Assembly: GCA_027451445.1 (NCBI GenBank)
Contig: DAIDJG010000361.1
Coordinates: 62,001-126,000, forward strand
DNA length: 64,000 nucleotides
Source of the DNA: Singulisphaera sp.
Lineage (GTDB): Bacteria; Planctomycetota; Planctomycetia; Isosphaerales; Isosphaeraceae
Reading direction: 5' to 3'
Part shown: one piece after another, positions 41,271 through 54,446 of the stretch
Layout: each line of letters begins with the position of its first letter
Position numbering within the stretch: the stretch's first letter is position 1
The notes under the pieces: generated by a model
Told to the model about the DNA's origin: nothing
The model's database searches: none
What the model saw: only the letters and a program-made list of their open reading frames with translations
Program-made: the position numbers and the translations under genes

Positions 41271-43061
41271 ATGGATGAGTATGATTATGAAGAGCAGGAA
41301 CAACCACCGAAACCCGTAAAGGCTCCCGTGTACTTGCCTCGGGTCTGGAAAGCCCCCGCGGAGGCGGAACCCACCCCCCAAACGCCCAAGAAGAAGAAAA
41401 AGAAGGGTGAAGCCGAGCAGACGGCCTCGGCGGAAGGCAAGAACGGCAAGAAATCGAAGGAAAAGTCCAAAGACAAAGGGGATGGCGGTACCGACAAGCC
41501 GAAGGGGGTCCTGATCGAGGAAACCCCAACGTTTGACACCGTCGAGGCTCGTCAGACGGCGCGCGTTATTACGGGCGCGTTGATCGGGGTGGTCTTTCTG
41601 CTCTTTGTCTTCGTCGTCTACTGGATCTTTGGGGGAGAGCGAACGCCGAGCGAGACGGCGACGGACGAAGGCCAGATCGCGAAGGGCGCGGGTCAGGAGC
41701 AAGGTCGAGCCGAGCACGAGGCGGTCTCGCTGTTCAATCGGGCCCGGGCGGCTGCGAAGCAGGGTAATGTCCCGCTCGCGACCGCGTTTTTGGAGAAGGT
41801 GGTTGCGTCCTATCCGAAAACGGCCGCAGGGCGTGAGGCCACCGCGGCACTCGGCCGCCCGAGCGACGAGTTGCCGGACATCCTCGAGAAGTCCCGGGTT
41901 GCTGCTGTACCCGGTCCCTTGACAGTGGCGACGGGGCCTGTGACGGGTCCCGCTCCGAAAACGGCCCCCACGCCGCCGCCGGATGCGCCCGCGTCGAAAC
42001 CCGGCTCACCGCTTGCGATCAAACCGAAAGCGTCCCAAGGCGGAACTTCCGCCTCGGGGACATCGGCCACGGCTCCGACTCCCCCGGCGCCCACCGGCCC
42101 GAGCCCTCCGACGGCCGTCGTGCTGGGCCCTTCGCCCCCTCCCGGATCCGTGGGGTCATCAGTCCCTGGCGCACCTAGTGGAGTGATCCCGAACGACCCA
42201 AACTCCCGGCCGTTGCCGGTGGGATTCCACAAGAATCCGAACGTGACCATGCACGCTTCCGGCTGGCCGCTCCAGATTGTCTGCGACCGCGATGGCGCCA
42301 CGATGGTTCTCATACCCGGTGGGACGTACCGCGTCGGGCGTGACGATGGCGAGACTTCCGAAGGACCCGGGCACAAGGTGACGCTCGGGACCTACTACAT
42401 CGATCAGACCGAAGTGACGGTGCGTCAGTTCGAGATGTTTCAAAAGGCCGATGGACCGCGAGCGGAGCGCGCGCGCGCCCTCATGAAATTGCAGGATCAC
42501 GGCAGCGAGTCGGAAGACGCGCCAGTCACGATGGTGAATGCGCGGGACGCGAAGGATTACACCACGTGGGCGGGCAAGCGGCTCCCGACCGAGGCCCAGT
42601 GGGAGGTTGCAGCCCGGGGTGGTGACGGCCGGCTGTACCCCTGGGGGAACGATGAGCCGCGCTGGTCCAAACCCCGCAAGTACCACGAGATTGACCCGGT
42701 ACGGTCGTTTCCCGAGGACGTGTCGACCTTCGGGGTCTTCGACATGGCCGGGAACGCTGGCGAGTGGACCAAGGACTGGTTCGATTCCAGGTACTACCAC
42801 CAGTTCCGCGACAAGGTCGCCGACAATCCCACCGGCGCAGCGAAAACGAAGGCTGAGCAACTGACCGTCAAGGGTAACGCGAAGAACTGGTCCGTGACGC
42901 ATCGCGAGGGGCTGAGGTGGAGTACGAGGCTCCCTTATCTCGGCTTCCGAGGTGTGTTGCAAGTCGAGGGCCCGGGAAACATCTCCGAGCCGTCTCCAAC
43001 TCCCAACGGACCCGCAAATCCTCAGGGAGTCGTGAATCCGAACGGCGGGATCGCGTTTTGA
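41271..43061 (+). CDS. Membrane-anchored SUMF1/FGE-fold protein without catalytic cysteines
   Basis: This 596-residue protein has a Lys-rich cytoplasmic N-terminus with KKKKKK (about 1-95), one transmembrane helix (VITGALIGVVFLLFVFVVYW, about 98-118), a short TPR-like helical segment (HEAVSLFNRARAAAKQGN) and a long Pro/Ala/Thr/Gly-rich linker (about 200-330). The SUMF1 domain follows (about 340-570), with MVLIPGGTYRVGRDDG, GTYYIDQTEVTVRQFEMF, RLPTEAQWEVAARGG, YPWGN and FDMAGNAGEWTKDWF. It ends PYLGFRGV, and there are no Cys residues at the active-site positions of formylglycine-generating enzymes. It is therefore unlikely to mature the sulfatases of this window. Such domains often serve as ligand-binding or scaffold modules. 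Confidence 0.85.
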   Translation: MDEYDYEEQEQPPKPVKAPVYLPRVWKAPAEAEPTPQTPKKKKKKGEAEQTASAEGKNGKKSKEKSKDKGDGGTDKPKGVLIEETPTFDTVEARQTARVITGALIGVVFLLFVFVVYWIFGGERTPSETATDEGQIAKGAGQEQGRAEHEAVSLFNRARAAAKQGNVPLATAFLEKVVASYPKTAAGREATAALGRPSDELPDILEKSRVAAVPGPLTVATGPVTGPAPKTAPTPPPDAPASKPGSPLAIKPKASQGGTSASGTSATAPTPPAPTGPSPPTAVVLGPSPPPGSVGSSVPGAPSGVIPNDPNSRPLPVGFHKNPNVTMHASGWPLQIVCDRDGATMVLIPGGTYRVGRDDGETSEGPGHKVTLGTYYIDQTEVTVRQFEMFQKADGPRAERARALMKLQDHGSESEDAPVTMVNARDAKDYTTWAGKRLPTEAQWEVAARGGDGRLYPWGNDEPRWSKPRKYHEIDPVRSFPEDVSTFGVFDMAGNAGEWTKDWFDSRYYHQFRDKVADNPTGAAKTKAEQLTVKGNAKNWSVTHREGLRWSTRLPYLGFRGVLQVEGPGNISEPSPTPNGPANPQGVVNPNGGIAF

Positions 43062-43192
43062 GCGGTACGGCTACGGTTACGCAGTAAACGCCGGCGTTTC
43101 GCCCGGTGCCCTCCCCTTTCGTCGCGCGGGCCGTTTGTCGTACAATCTCCGTGGTCATATCACGTTCCGTCGTGAACGAGGGGGGTTGGAGG

Positions 43193-44689
43193 ATGGCGAA
43201 GATCTGTGTCACGATCGGGCGGGGGCGGCACTCGTCGCTCGCCGAGGAGTGGAAGGCCGCCGCGGAGGCCGGTGTCGAGCTGGTCGAGATTCGCGCCGAC
43301 TGCCTGCGCAGGGACCCCGATCTGAAGCGCATCCTGGCCGAGAAGCCTACCCCCCTGGTATTCACCGTGCGTCGAGGAGCGGACGGCGGGCTCTGGCGAG
43401 GGAGTGAAGAGAAGCGGCAGCAGCTCATCCGCGAGGCGATCGTCGCGGGCGTCGATTACATCGACCTCGAGATGGATATCGCCAGCAAGATTCGCCGTTT
43501 CGGCAAGACGAAGCGCATCGTCAGCTACCACAACCTCAAGAACACGCCGGAGAGCGTCCAGGACATCGCCGAGCAGTGCGACGAAATGGATGCCGACATC
43601 GTGAAGGTCGCCACGACGGCGCTAACGGTCGGTGATGCGTCGCGCGTCTTGAATCTCGGCACGACGGCCAAGGTTCCCACGATCGCGATCGCGATGGGTG
43701 ATCTCGGGGCGTTCACGCGCGTGCTCGGCGCCAAGTATGGCGCTCCGTTCACGTACGCCAACTTCAATCCCGAGCGTGTCTTCGCGGCGGGAATGCTCAG
43801 CTTCCAGAAACTGCGGCGCGATTATCTTTACGAGAAGATCGACGATCGGACGGAGGTCTATGCCGTCATCGGCGATCCGATTCACCAGAGCCTCAGTCCG
43901 GCGATCCATAATCCGTCGTTCCGGCAACTCGGGCTGAACAAGGTGTTGGTGCCGATTCTGATCCCAAGCGCGGAGCTTGTCAGCTCTCTCAAGTCGCTGG
44001 AGTGGCTGGGCATCAAGGGCATCAGTGTGACAATTCCGCACAAGGAGCAAATCATCGCCCTGCTCCAACAGAAGGACGGGGCGGTTGAGCACACGGGATC
44101 GTGTAATACGGTCGTGATCGACCAGGGGAAGTGGACCGGCTACAACACCGACTATCGCGCGGCGATGGAAGTGCTCGAAAACGCGCTCGGGGGCGGGTCC
44201 GAGACGGCGAGCCCACTCTTCGAGAAGCAGGTCCTGATCCTGGGCGCGGGCGGGGTCGCTCGGTCCATCGCGTTTGGATTGCAGCGTCGTGGGGCGGCCT
44301 TGACGATCACGAACCGCCACGACGAACGCGCGACGAAGCTCGCCGAGGAAGTGGGAGCGCGGACGGTCAATTGGGGCATGCGGGCGAGCCTCATGCCCGA
44401 AATCGTCATCAATTGCACGCCCGTCGGGATGCATCCCGACGTCGACGACACACCGATGCCGCCTGCCGGCTTCAACAAGCCGAACATGCTCGCGTTCGAC
44501 ACGATCTACCACCCGGAGAACACGATGTTCCTCAAGCTGGCCCGGGAACGGGGTTGCTCGGGGGTGACCGGGGTCGACATGTTCCTGAGACAGGCGGCGT
44601 ACCAGTTCAAACTCTACACGGGGCAAGACGCTCCGATCGAGCTGATGCGCGAGACGCTCAAGCGGAAACTGGGAGCGTTGCGCGAATGA
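43193..44689 (+). CDS. aroDE: Bifunctional 3-dehydroquinate dehydratase (type I)/shikimate dehydrogenase
   Basis: A 498-residue fusion carries two steps of the shikimate pathway. Residues about 1-220 form a type I dehydroquinase with the Schiff-base Lys138 (DIVKVATTAL) and the catalytic His113 (VSYHNLKNTP). Residues about 225-498 form shikimate dehydrogenase with AVIGDPIHQSLSPAIHN, SVTIPHKEQI (catalytic Lys), GSCNTVV, GYNTDYRAAME (catalytic Asp) and the NADP loop LILGAGGVARSIAFGL. The order matches the plant fusion, and similar fusions occur in chlamydiae and planctomycetes. GGGGGGTTGGAGG precedes the ATG at 43193; an in-frame GTG at 43172 is possible. The stop overlaps the aroK start (ATGA). 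Confidence 0.94.
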   Translation: MAKICVTIGRGRHSSLAEEWKAAAEAGVELVEIRADCLRRDPDLKRILAEKPTPLVFTVRRGADGGLWRGSEEKRQQLIREAIVAGVDYIDLEMDIASKIRRFGKTKRIVSYHNLKNTPESVQDIAEQCDEMDADIVKVATTALTVGDASRVLNLGTTAKVPTIAIAMGDLGAFTRVLGAKYGAPFTYANFNPERVFAAGMLSFQKLRRDYLYEKIDDRTEVYAVIGDPIHQSLSPAIHNPSFRQLGLNKVLVPILIPSAELVSSLKSLEWLGIKGISVTIPHKEQIIALLQQKDGAVEHTGSCNTVVIDQGKWTGYNTDYRAAMEVLENALGGGSETASPLFEKQVLILGAGGVARSIAFGLQRRGAALTITNRHDERATKLAEEVGARTVNWGMRASLMPEIVINCTPVGMHPDVDDTPMPPAGFNKPNMLAFDTIYHPENTMFLKLARERGCSGVTGVDMFLRQAAYQFKLYTGQDAPIELMRETLKRKLGALRE

Positions 44690-45219
44690 AGGACGCAGCG
44701 CGGGGTTCCGGCCTGGCTTTGATCGGTTTGCGGGGTACGGGTAAGTCGACGGTTGGTCGCATCGTGGCGGAGCGGCTCGGCCGACCGTTCGCCGATGCCG
44801 ACGTGGAGTTGGAGACTCGAGCGGGCGTAACGATTAAGCAGCTCTTTGCGGACGCTGGGGAGCCGGTCTTTCGGGATTGGGAAGAGCGGATTCTCGCCGA
44901 CTTGACGACCCGCCCCGAGCTGGTCCTGGCGACGGGGGGAGGCGTGGTGCTCCGCGAGTCGAACCGGCGCCGGCTGGCGGAATTTGGCCGTGTCGTTTGG
45001 CTGACGGCTCCCACAGAGATCCTGGCGGCCCGTCTCGAGGCCGATGCACGCGGCCTGGCGGGCCGGCCCGCGTTGACCTCGGCGGGAACGCTCGCAGAGC
45101 TGGCCGCGGTGCTAAAACAACGCGAGCCGCTTTATCGGGACTTGGCGAATTTGGTCGTCGATACGGAAGGAAAGTCTCCCGAGGACGTCGCCCAGGCCAT
45201 TCTTCTGCGGTTGGACTAA
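44686..45219 (+). CDS. aroK: Shikimate kinase
   Basis: This 177-residue kinase makes shikimate 3-phosphate from the product of the preceding fused enzyme. The P-loop is LIGLRGTGKSTVGRIVA, followed by FADADVELETRAGVTI (shikimate-binding Asp and Arg), FRDWEERIL (usually FRxxE), LATGGGVVLRE and the lid Arg in AGRPALT. A final REPLYRDLANLVVDT segment is typical. The ATG overlaps the aroDE stop by four bases, so translation is probably coupled. Three consecutive shikimate-pathway activities are thus encoded in one unit. Confidence 0.95.
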   Translation: MKDAARGSGLALIGLRGTGKSTVGRIVAERLGRPFADADVELETRAGVTIKQLFADAGEPVFRDWEERILADLTTRPELVLATGGGVVLRESNRRRLAEFGRVVWLTAPTEILAARLEADARGLAGRPALTSAGTLAELAAVLKQREPLYRDLANLVVDTEGKSPEDVAQAILLRLD

Positions 45220-45273
45220 CCGAGTCTGAGAACGTCCCGCGCATTCGCCTCCTGCCTCCGGAACCGGCCCGAC

Positions 45274-45732
45274 GTGGAACGCGAAACCCCGCCTCTACTG
45301 ATTCCCCATGACCCCGAGTTTTCACCCTCGGGACCTGAACGCGGTCGGACGCCGTTCCGCGTGGTGCACATGCCGCAGGAGTACCAGCGGCTGGTGACGA
45401 ATCCGTTCCTGGGCGTTACCGGGCTTGTGGTGTGGGGGGCGGTGGCGCGGTTGGTGCTGATTTCCCGGAACGTCCAGGGGGCCGTCGCGCTCGCGTTGTG
45501 CTTTCCCTTGCTCGCCTTCTTGCTCCAGTACCACTGTCTCGATTGCGGCCACACGGGCTGGCTCTTCCGGTGGCGCCGGCATGCCTGCGACGCCGTTTTG
45601 ACCCGCCAGGCCACCGGTCAGGTCCGGCGCCGCCGAGGACCGACGCCGACGCACCAGGCGGTAATCTGGTTCTACGTCCTCGTGATCGTCGCGATCATCG
45701 CGGCGGCAGTTGGGGGATTGTCGATGCTTTGA
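45274..45732 (+). CDS. Small membrane hypothetical protein with Cys motif
   Basis: The 152-residue frame starts at a GTG at 45274. It has a Pro-rich N-terminus, two hydrophobic helices near residues 45-85 and a third at the C-terminus (VIWFYVLVIVAIIAAAVGGL). Between them lies a Cys/His segment, CLDCGHTGWLFRW and HAC, which could bind zinc or form disulfides. No family is recognised. It sits between aroK and metH on the same strand; a promoter-like sequence follows its stop codon. Confidence 0.6.
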   Translation: MERETPPLLIPHDPEFSPSGPERGRTPFRVVHMPQEYQRLVTNPFLGVTGLVVWGAVARLVLISRNVQGAVALALCFPLLAFLLQYHCLDCGHTGWLFRWRRHACDAVLTRQATGQVRRRRGPTPTHQAVIWFYVLVIVAIIAAAVGGLSML

Positions 45733-45761
45733 TGCCGGCATTCCGCAGTGTTCGACCAAGC

Positions 45762-45791
45762 TTGACAGCCCTGCGCAAGCCGCACGATAAT
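45762..45791 (+). promoter_or_regulatory. Sigma-70-type promoter upstream of metH
   Basis: TTGACA (45762-45767) matches the -35 consensus exactly. GATAAT (45786-45791) matches five of six bases of the -10, with an 18-bp spacer. The metH start lies 31 bp downstream. No cobalamin or SAM riboswitch fold is recognised in the 90 bp before metH. Confidence 0.6.
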
Positions 45792-45822
45792 CAAAGACTG
45801 AAAGGCACTTACGCCTGCGCGG

Positions 45823-49581
<3,759 letters not shown>

Positions 49582-49628
49582 CGCATTCTTCGCCGCGATG
49601 CCTTACACGAGGCCTGAATCTCGGTGGC

Positions 49629-51008
49629 TTAACCGATCTTGTACTCCTTGATCTTCCGGTAGAGCGTCCGCTCTCCGATATTGAGCAGCCGTGCGGCTTC
49701 CTCTCGATTTCCCTCGGTGAGCTTCAACGTTTCAGCGATATAGTATTTTTCGATCTCTTCGAACGTTTTGCCGATCAGATGATCTGCGCCGGCGTTCGAT
49801 TCGGTTGCGCCCGAGGAAGCCGACTGAAGGTCCTCCGTCAGGTCGTCGACGTCGAGCACGCCATCGCAGTCGATGACGACCATGCTCTCGATCGAGTTCT
49901 TCAACTCGCGGACGTTGCCGGGCCACGAGTACGCCGTCAGCACTTTGCGTGCGGCGGACGTGATCGAGTTCACCGTCTTGCCGTGGGACGCGGCAAATTC
50001 CTTCAAAAAATGATCGATCAGCAACGTGATATCCTCCCTCCGCTGACGGAGCGGGGGAAGTTTCACGCTGACCACTTTCAATCGATGGTAAAGGTCCTGC
50101 CGAAACGTGTTCGACGAAATCGCCTCGTTCAGGTCGCGATTCGTCGCTGAAATCAGCCGCACGTTGACCTTGATCGGCTCGTTGGTGCCGACGCGTACAA
50201 TCTCGCCCGACTCGAGGGCACGCAGCAGCTTGACCTGCGTCGAGAGCGGGATATCGCCGACTTCGTCGAGAAAGAGCGTGCCGCCGTTGGCGTGCTCGAA
50301 CCAGCCCTTGCGCTCGCGGTCGGCCCCGGTGAACGCGCCGCGAACATGTCCGAACAACTCGCTTTCGAGGATGTTTTCGCTGAGGGCTGCGCAATTGAGC
50401 GGAACAAACGGCTTGTAGCGCCGGGGGCTGTTGTTGTGGATCGCCTTGGCGACGAGCTCCTTGCCGGTGCCGCTCTCACCGGTAATCAAGACGGTCGCCG
50501 ACGTGGGCGCGATTTGCCGCAATCGGGCGACGACGTTGTGCATGAGCGGTGAGTTGCCGATCACGCCCTCGAAACCGAAACGTTCGTTGAGCTGCTTCTG
50601 AAGCTCGATGTTCGAACGCGCCAGGCGCTGGGAGTGAGATACCTTATCGGCGACCGTGCGCAACTCTCCGATGTCGAGCGGCTTGGTCAGGTACGTCGCT
50701 GCCCCCGACTGCATGGCGGTCACCGCGGTCTTGATGGTGCTATGCCCCGTGAGGATGACAACCGCGGCGTCAGGTAGCTCGCGCTTGGCCTTGGCCAGGA
50801 CTTCCAGGCCGCCGACACCGTCCATGATCAAGTCGGTCAGGATGATGTCGAAGTTCTGTTCCTCAATCAGCCGGAGCGCAGTGCCTCCGCTGTTGGCGAT
50901 GACGCACTCGTAGCCCACGCGCTCGAGGCTCTCGGCGACGGCCTCGGCATGGGGTTCGTCGTCATCAACGACGAGGACACGAATCTGTTGGTCCATGGCT
51001 GTATTCAC
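49629..51008 (-). CDS. Sigma-54-dependent response regulator (NtrC family)
   Basis: This 459-residue activator has a receiver domain (about 8-125) with [17 protein letters not shown] and the phospho-accepting Asp in [18 protein letters not shown]+ domain (about 145-380) follows, with the Walker [16 protein letters not shown], the sigma-54 contact loop RGAFTGA and Walker [15 protein letters not shown]-terminal Fis-type helix-turn-helix closes it ([20 protein letters not shown]). The start may be the ATG at 50996 instead. It follows a soluble histidine kinase gene by about 50 bp, forming a two-component pair. It should activate sigma-54 promoters, whose targets are not visible. Confidence 0.95.
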   Translation of the reverse strand: MNTAMDQQIRVLVVDDDEPHAEAVAESLERVGYECVIANSGGTALRLIEEQNFDIILTDLIMDGVGGLEVLAKAKRELPDAAVVILTGHSTIKTAVTAMQSGAATYLTKPLDIGELRTVADKVSHSQRLARSNIELQKQLNERFGFEGVIGNSPLMHNVVARLRQIAPTSATVLITGESGTGKELVAKAIHNNSPRRYKPFVPLNCAALSENILESELFGHVRGAFTGADRERKGWFEHANGGTLFLDEVGDIPLSTQVKLLRALESGEIVRVGTNEPIKVNVRLISATNRDLNEAISSNTFRQDLYHRLKVVSVKLPPLRQRREDITLLIDHFLKEFAASHGKTVNSITSAARKVLTAYSWPGNVRELKNSIESMVVIDCDGVLDVDDLTEDLQSASSGATESNAGADHLIGKTFEEIEKYYIAETLKLTEGNREEAARLLNIGERTLYRKIKEYKIG

Positions 51009-51059
51009 GATCGCACCGTTTCGCTCACCCGTTATCGACTTCAGGTGAGCTCTCCTATT

Positions 51060-51797
51060 CTAACTGGATGGCGGTCCCAGGTGCGGAAGCCGGATCGTGA
51101 ATTGCGTCCCTTTCGACGGTTCGCTCTGGACACTGATGGTCCCGCCGTGAGCCTCGACGATTTTGCGCGTTGTGGGCAAACCGAGTCCGCTGCCACCGGG
51201 GCGGGTCGAGTAAAACGCATCGAAGACACGGGAACGCACATCCTCGGTCATCCCCACGCCGGTGTCGGTCACGTCGAGGATGGCCCATGGCCCTTCGTGA
51301 CGCGTCGTGAGGATCATCTCGCCGCCGTTTGGCATGGCGTGTTGCGCGTTGAGGATGAGGTTCAAGAGGGCCTGACGGAAGAGATCGACATCGAGCGCAA
51401 CCTTGGGGAGACCAGTTTCGTAGAAGGTGCGGACCACGACCCCCTGGACCATGGCCTGAGGCTCGCAGAAGTCGCGCATCGCCTCGACAACGACATTCAG
51501 ATCGGAGGGCACTCGCTTGATCTCCTGGACGCGCGCAAATCGGAGGAAGTCCTCCAGGATGTTCTGAAGCCGATGCGCCTCCTTGCGAACGCGCTCGATT
51601 TTTTGACAGACGCGTCGATCGCGAGCGGACTCCGCCTCTCTGAAGTCCTCGGCCATCAGATCGAGGTTCAGGCAGATCGTTGAGAGGGGGTTGCGGATCT
51701 CGTGCGCAAGTCCCCCAGCGAGCTGGGCGATCTCGGCGTACTGCGCACGCAGCCGATCGTTCGTTGCGCGTTCGTCAGAATAAGTGGGATCGGCCAT
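51060..51797 (-). CDS. Soluble sensor histidine kinase
   Basis: This 245-residue kinase has a HisKA dimerisation helix with LAGGLAHEIRNPLSTICLN (phospho-His) near residue 30 and a HATPase_c domain with LLNLILNAQHAMPNGGE (N box), LDVTDTGVGMTEDV (G1) and GGSGLGLPTTRKIVEAHGG (G2). It has no transmembrane segment and no PAS or other input domain, so signal input is presumably through another protein, as with NtrB. The start is the ATG at 51797; the frame extends upstream but runs into a repeat. It lies just upstream of the NtrC-type regulator on the same strand. Confidence 0.93.
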   Translation of the reverse strand: MADPTYSDERATNDRLRAQYAEIAQLAGGLAHEIRNPLSTICLNLDLMAEDFREAESARDRRVCQKIERVRKEAHRLQNILEDFLRFARVQEIKRVPSDLNVVVEAMRDFCEPQAMVQGVVVRTFYETGLPKVALDVDLFRQALLNLILNAQHAMPNGGEMILTTRHEGPWAILDVTDTGVGMTEDVRSRVFDAFYSTRPGGSGLGLPTTRKIVEAHGGTISVQSEPSKGTQFTIRLPHLGPPSS

Positions 51798-51845
51798 CGG
51801 AGGCGTCCGATCGAGCGGATCAGGGGACGGATGATTCAAGTCCGA

Positions 51846-51920
51846 TGCAAGATGGCAGATGCACAATGGCAGATACTGGCCAGTCTGCCATCTGTCATCT
51901 TGCAATAGTCATCTGCCATC
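51846..51920. repeat. ATCTGCCAT-type repeat cluster upstream of the kinase gene
   Basis: TGCAAGATGGCAGATG and a reversed TCTGCCATCTGTCATCTTGCA form an imperfect inverted repeat (51846-51904), followed by another ATCTGCCATC copy. Related words (TCTGCCATC, TCTGCCAATTTGCAATC) reappear near 62510-62550. It may be a dispersed element or a regulatory site. Confidence 0.6.
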
Positions 51921-51957
51921 CTGCCGCGTCAAATCCCGGTGCCACAGACACGCGGGC

Positions 51958-54207
51958 TCAGTCGCGAGGAGGCCGATTGCCACCGTAGCCGCCACCACCG
52001 CGGCGAGGCGGGCCTCCGCGGTCGCCTCCACGCTCGGCGTGCGGGGGACGTTCGGACGCCGGGTGGGCCTTCGCGTATTCGTCCACCTCGCCGCGCTCGG
52101 CGAGAGCAGCCTTGCGCGAGAGCTTGACCCGATCCTGGTCGTCCACGAGGATCACTTTCACGAGCATCACGTCGCCCACGCGGCAGATGTCGTTGACACT
52201 GGAGACGTAGCCATCGGACAGCTCGCTGATGTGCACGAGCCCGTCCTTGCCCGGCAGGATCTCGACGAAGGCGCCGAAGTCCTTGATCGAGCTGACCCGG
52301 CCTTCGTAGATTTTGCCGACCTGGACCCCTTCCGTCATCGCCTGAATGCGGTCGCGAGCGGCCTCGGCCCCCTCGGCGCTCGCCGAGGCGATCGTGACGA
52401 TCCCGCTGTCCTCGACGTCGATCTTGACCCCGGTGTCTTCCTGGAGCCGCCGGATCGTCTTGCCGCCGGGGCCGATAAGCAGGCCGATCTTGTCGGGGTT
52501 GATCTGGATCTGAATCAGCCGCGGGGCCTGGGCCGAGATCTCTTCGCGGGGACGCTTGATCGAACGGAGCATCGCGCGGAGGATCTCGAGACGGGCTTCG
52601 TGGGCCTGGTCAAGAGTCTCGCGGACGATCTCACCCGTGATGCCCAGGTTTTTCAAGTCGAGCTGGATGCCCGTCACCCCGCGCTGTGTGCCGGCGACCT
52701 TGAAGTCCATGTCGCCGAAGTGGTCCTCGTCGCCGATGATGTCGGTCAGCAGGACGTGGCGGCCGGAGGCGTCGTCCTGAACCAGGCCGATCGAGATCCC
52801 GCCGACGGGGTCGTTGATGGGCACGCCCGCGTCCATCAGGCTGAGCGTCGCGCCGCAGACGGAGGCCATCGAGCTCGAGCCGTTCGATTCGAGGATGTCG
52901 GAGATCACCCGGATCGTGTACGGGAACTCGTTCGGCGTCGGCAAGATCGGTGCGACCGACCGCTCGGCGAGAGCTCCATGGCCGATTTCTCGACGGCCTG
53001 GGCCGCGAATCGGCCGGACTTCGCCCACGGCGAACGGGGGCATGTTGTAGTCGAGCATGAACTTCTTGCTGAACTCGTCCGCGAGGCCGTCGACGCGCTG
53101 TTCGTCGGCCCCGGTGCCGAGCACGGTCGTCACCAACGCCTGCGTCTCACCACGCTGGAAGATCGCCGAGCCGTGGGCGCACGGTAGCAACCCGACCTCG
53201 CAGTGGATTGGCCGCAGATCCTTGGGACCTCGGCCGTCCGGGCGCTTGCCGTCGAGAATCAACTCGCGGACCACCCGTTCCTCCATGCCGTAGAATGCTC
53301 CCTTGAGCTGAGCGGCCGTGGGGGCTCCTTCGGTCGGAGGCTCGGGGCAGAGCTCAGCCTGCGCCTTCTTGAGCAGCTCCTTGGTCGCGTTGTTGCGGTC
53401 GGCCTTGAGGTGGATCTGCTTGATGGAGCGAAGCTCGCTGCCATACCGCTCGTACAGGGTCTGCCGCAGAGGATCGGCCGGGATCACCGGCGCCTCGTAG
53501 GGCGGGAGTCCGAGTGCGCCGAGCATGTCGTTCTGCAAGGCGATCACTTCCTGGTTGAGGCGGTGGGCCTCCATGATCGCTTCGTGCATCTCGGGCTCAG
53601 GCAGCTCCTGGCCGAACCCTTCGATCATGACGATGGTCTTGCTCGTGCTCGCGACCACGAGGTCAAGGTCGCTGTCGACCATCTCCGTGGCGGTGGGCAG
53701 CGCGATGAATTTTCCATCGACACGCGCAATGCGCATGGCGCCGATGGGTCCGAGGAACGGGACGCGCGACAGGACCAATGACGCCGATGCACCGATCATG
53801 GACGGCACATCCGGGTCGTTCTGACGGTCGGCGGAGATCGGTCCGGCCTGGATCTGAACCTCGTCCCGGAACGACTCGGGGAAGAGGGGGCGAATCGGAC
53901 GGTCGATCAGGCGGGACGTGAGGATTTCCTTGGTGGTCGGCCGACCTTCGCGCTTGATGAACCCACCGGGAAACTTGCCGGCAGCGTAAACTTTTTCGCG
54001 GTAGTCGACGGTCAACGGAAAGAAGTCGAGTCCCTCTCGACCGGGCGCCGAGACTGTGGCAACGAGCGTCATGGTATCGCCGACCCGGACCACGACGGCC
54101 CCACTGGCTTGCTTGGCGAGCCGGCCGGTTTCGATGCTGATGAGTTTGCCGCCGATGGTACGTTCGACGGTGACGGGCTTTCGATTGGTGAACGGGGTGC
54201 TTGACAT
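51958..54207 (-). CDS. pnp: Polyribonucleotide nucleotidyltransferase (PNPase)
   Basis: PNPase (749 residues) degrades RNA 3' to 5' by phosphorolysis. Two RNase PH-like domains flank a helical domain. Visible segments include GGKLISIETGRLAKQASGAV at the start, FPGGFIKREGRPTTKEILTS near 80, VCGATLSLMDAGVPI near 450 and GDEDHFGDMDFKVAGTQRG near 490. A KH domain (IGPGGKTIRRLQEDTG near 600) and an S1 domain (GKIYEGRVSSIKDFGAFVEI near 650) follow. The tail after residue 715 is rich in Arg and Gly and probably binds RNA or partners. rpsO lies upstream with 239 bp between, the classic rpsO-pnp order. Confidence 0.97.
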   Translation of the reverse strand: MSSTPFTNRKPVTVERTIGGKLISIETGRLAKQASGAVVVRVGDTMTLVATVSAPGREGLDFFPLTVDYREKVYAAGKFPGGFIKREGRPTTKEILTSRLIDRPIRPLFPESFRDEVQIQAGPISADRQNDPDVPSMIGASASLVLSRVPFLGPIGAMRIARVDGKFIALPTATEMVDSDLDLVVASTSKTIVMIEGFGQELPEPEMHEAIMEAHRLNQEVIALQNDMLGALGLPPYEAPVIPADPLRQTLYERYGSELRSIKQIHLKADRNNATKELLKKAQAELCPEPPTEGAPTAAQLKGAFYGMEERVVRELILDGKRPDGRGPKDLRPIHCEVGLLPCAHGSAIFQRGETQALVTTVLGTGADEQRVDGLADEFSKKFMLDYNMPPFAVGEVRPIRGPGRREIGHGALAERSVAPILPTPNEFPYTIRVISDILESNGSSSMASVCGATLSLMDAGVPINDPVGGISIGLVQDDASGRHVLLTDIIGDEDHFGDMDFKVAGTQRGVTGIQLDLKNLGITGEIVRETLDQAHEARLEILRAMLRSIKRPREEISAQAPRLIQIQINPDKIGLLIGPGGKTIRRLQEDTGVKIDVEDSGIVTIASASAEGAEAARDRIQAMTEGVQVGKIYEGRVSSIKDFGAFVEILPGKDGLVHISELSDGYVSSVNDICRVGDVMLVKVILVDDQDRVKLSRKAALAERGEVDEYAKAHPASERPPHAERGGDRGGPPRRGGGGYGGNRPPRD

Positions 54208-54446
54208 GGAGTCGATTCCACCTAACTACGGCCGGCGGCTTGGAGAGGGGAAAGCGCAACGCTCCCCGGCGATCGGTCGCGACACGATCGCGGGGTCGAG
54301 CGAAGAACGAAGGGCGAGATGTCGGAGGAACGAATCTTCGTTCGGGGGCCGTCGCCGCAACCGAGAGGCCACTGCCCCGTTCGGAGCGGCCGACGTGAGG
54401 AAGAGCTCACACAGAGCCGAACCATCCCTTGTCGCGGCCGATCGCG

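Noticed and set aside
41271-43061. Formylglycine-generating enzyme for the sulfatases
   Set aside because: The SUMF1 fold is present but both active-site cysteines are missing.
45733-45822. Cobalamin or SAM riboswitch upstream of metH
   Set aside because: The 90-bp space is too short for a cobalamin riboswitch, and no SAM-type conserved core is visible; only a promoter-like pair is seen.
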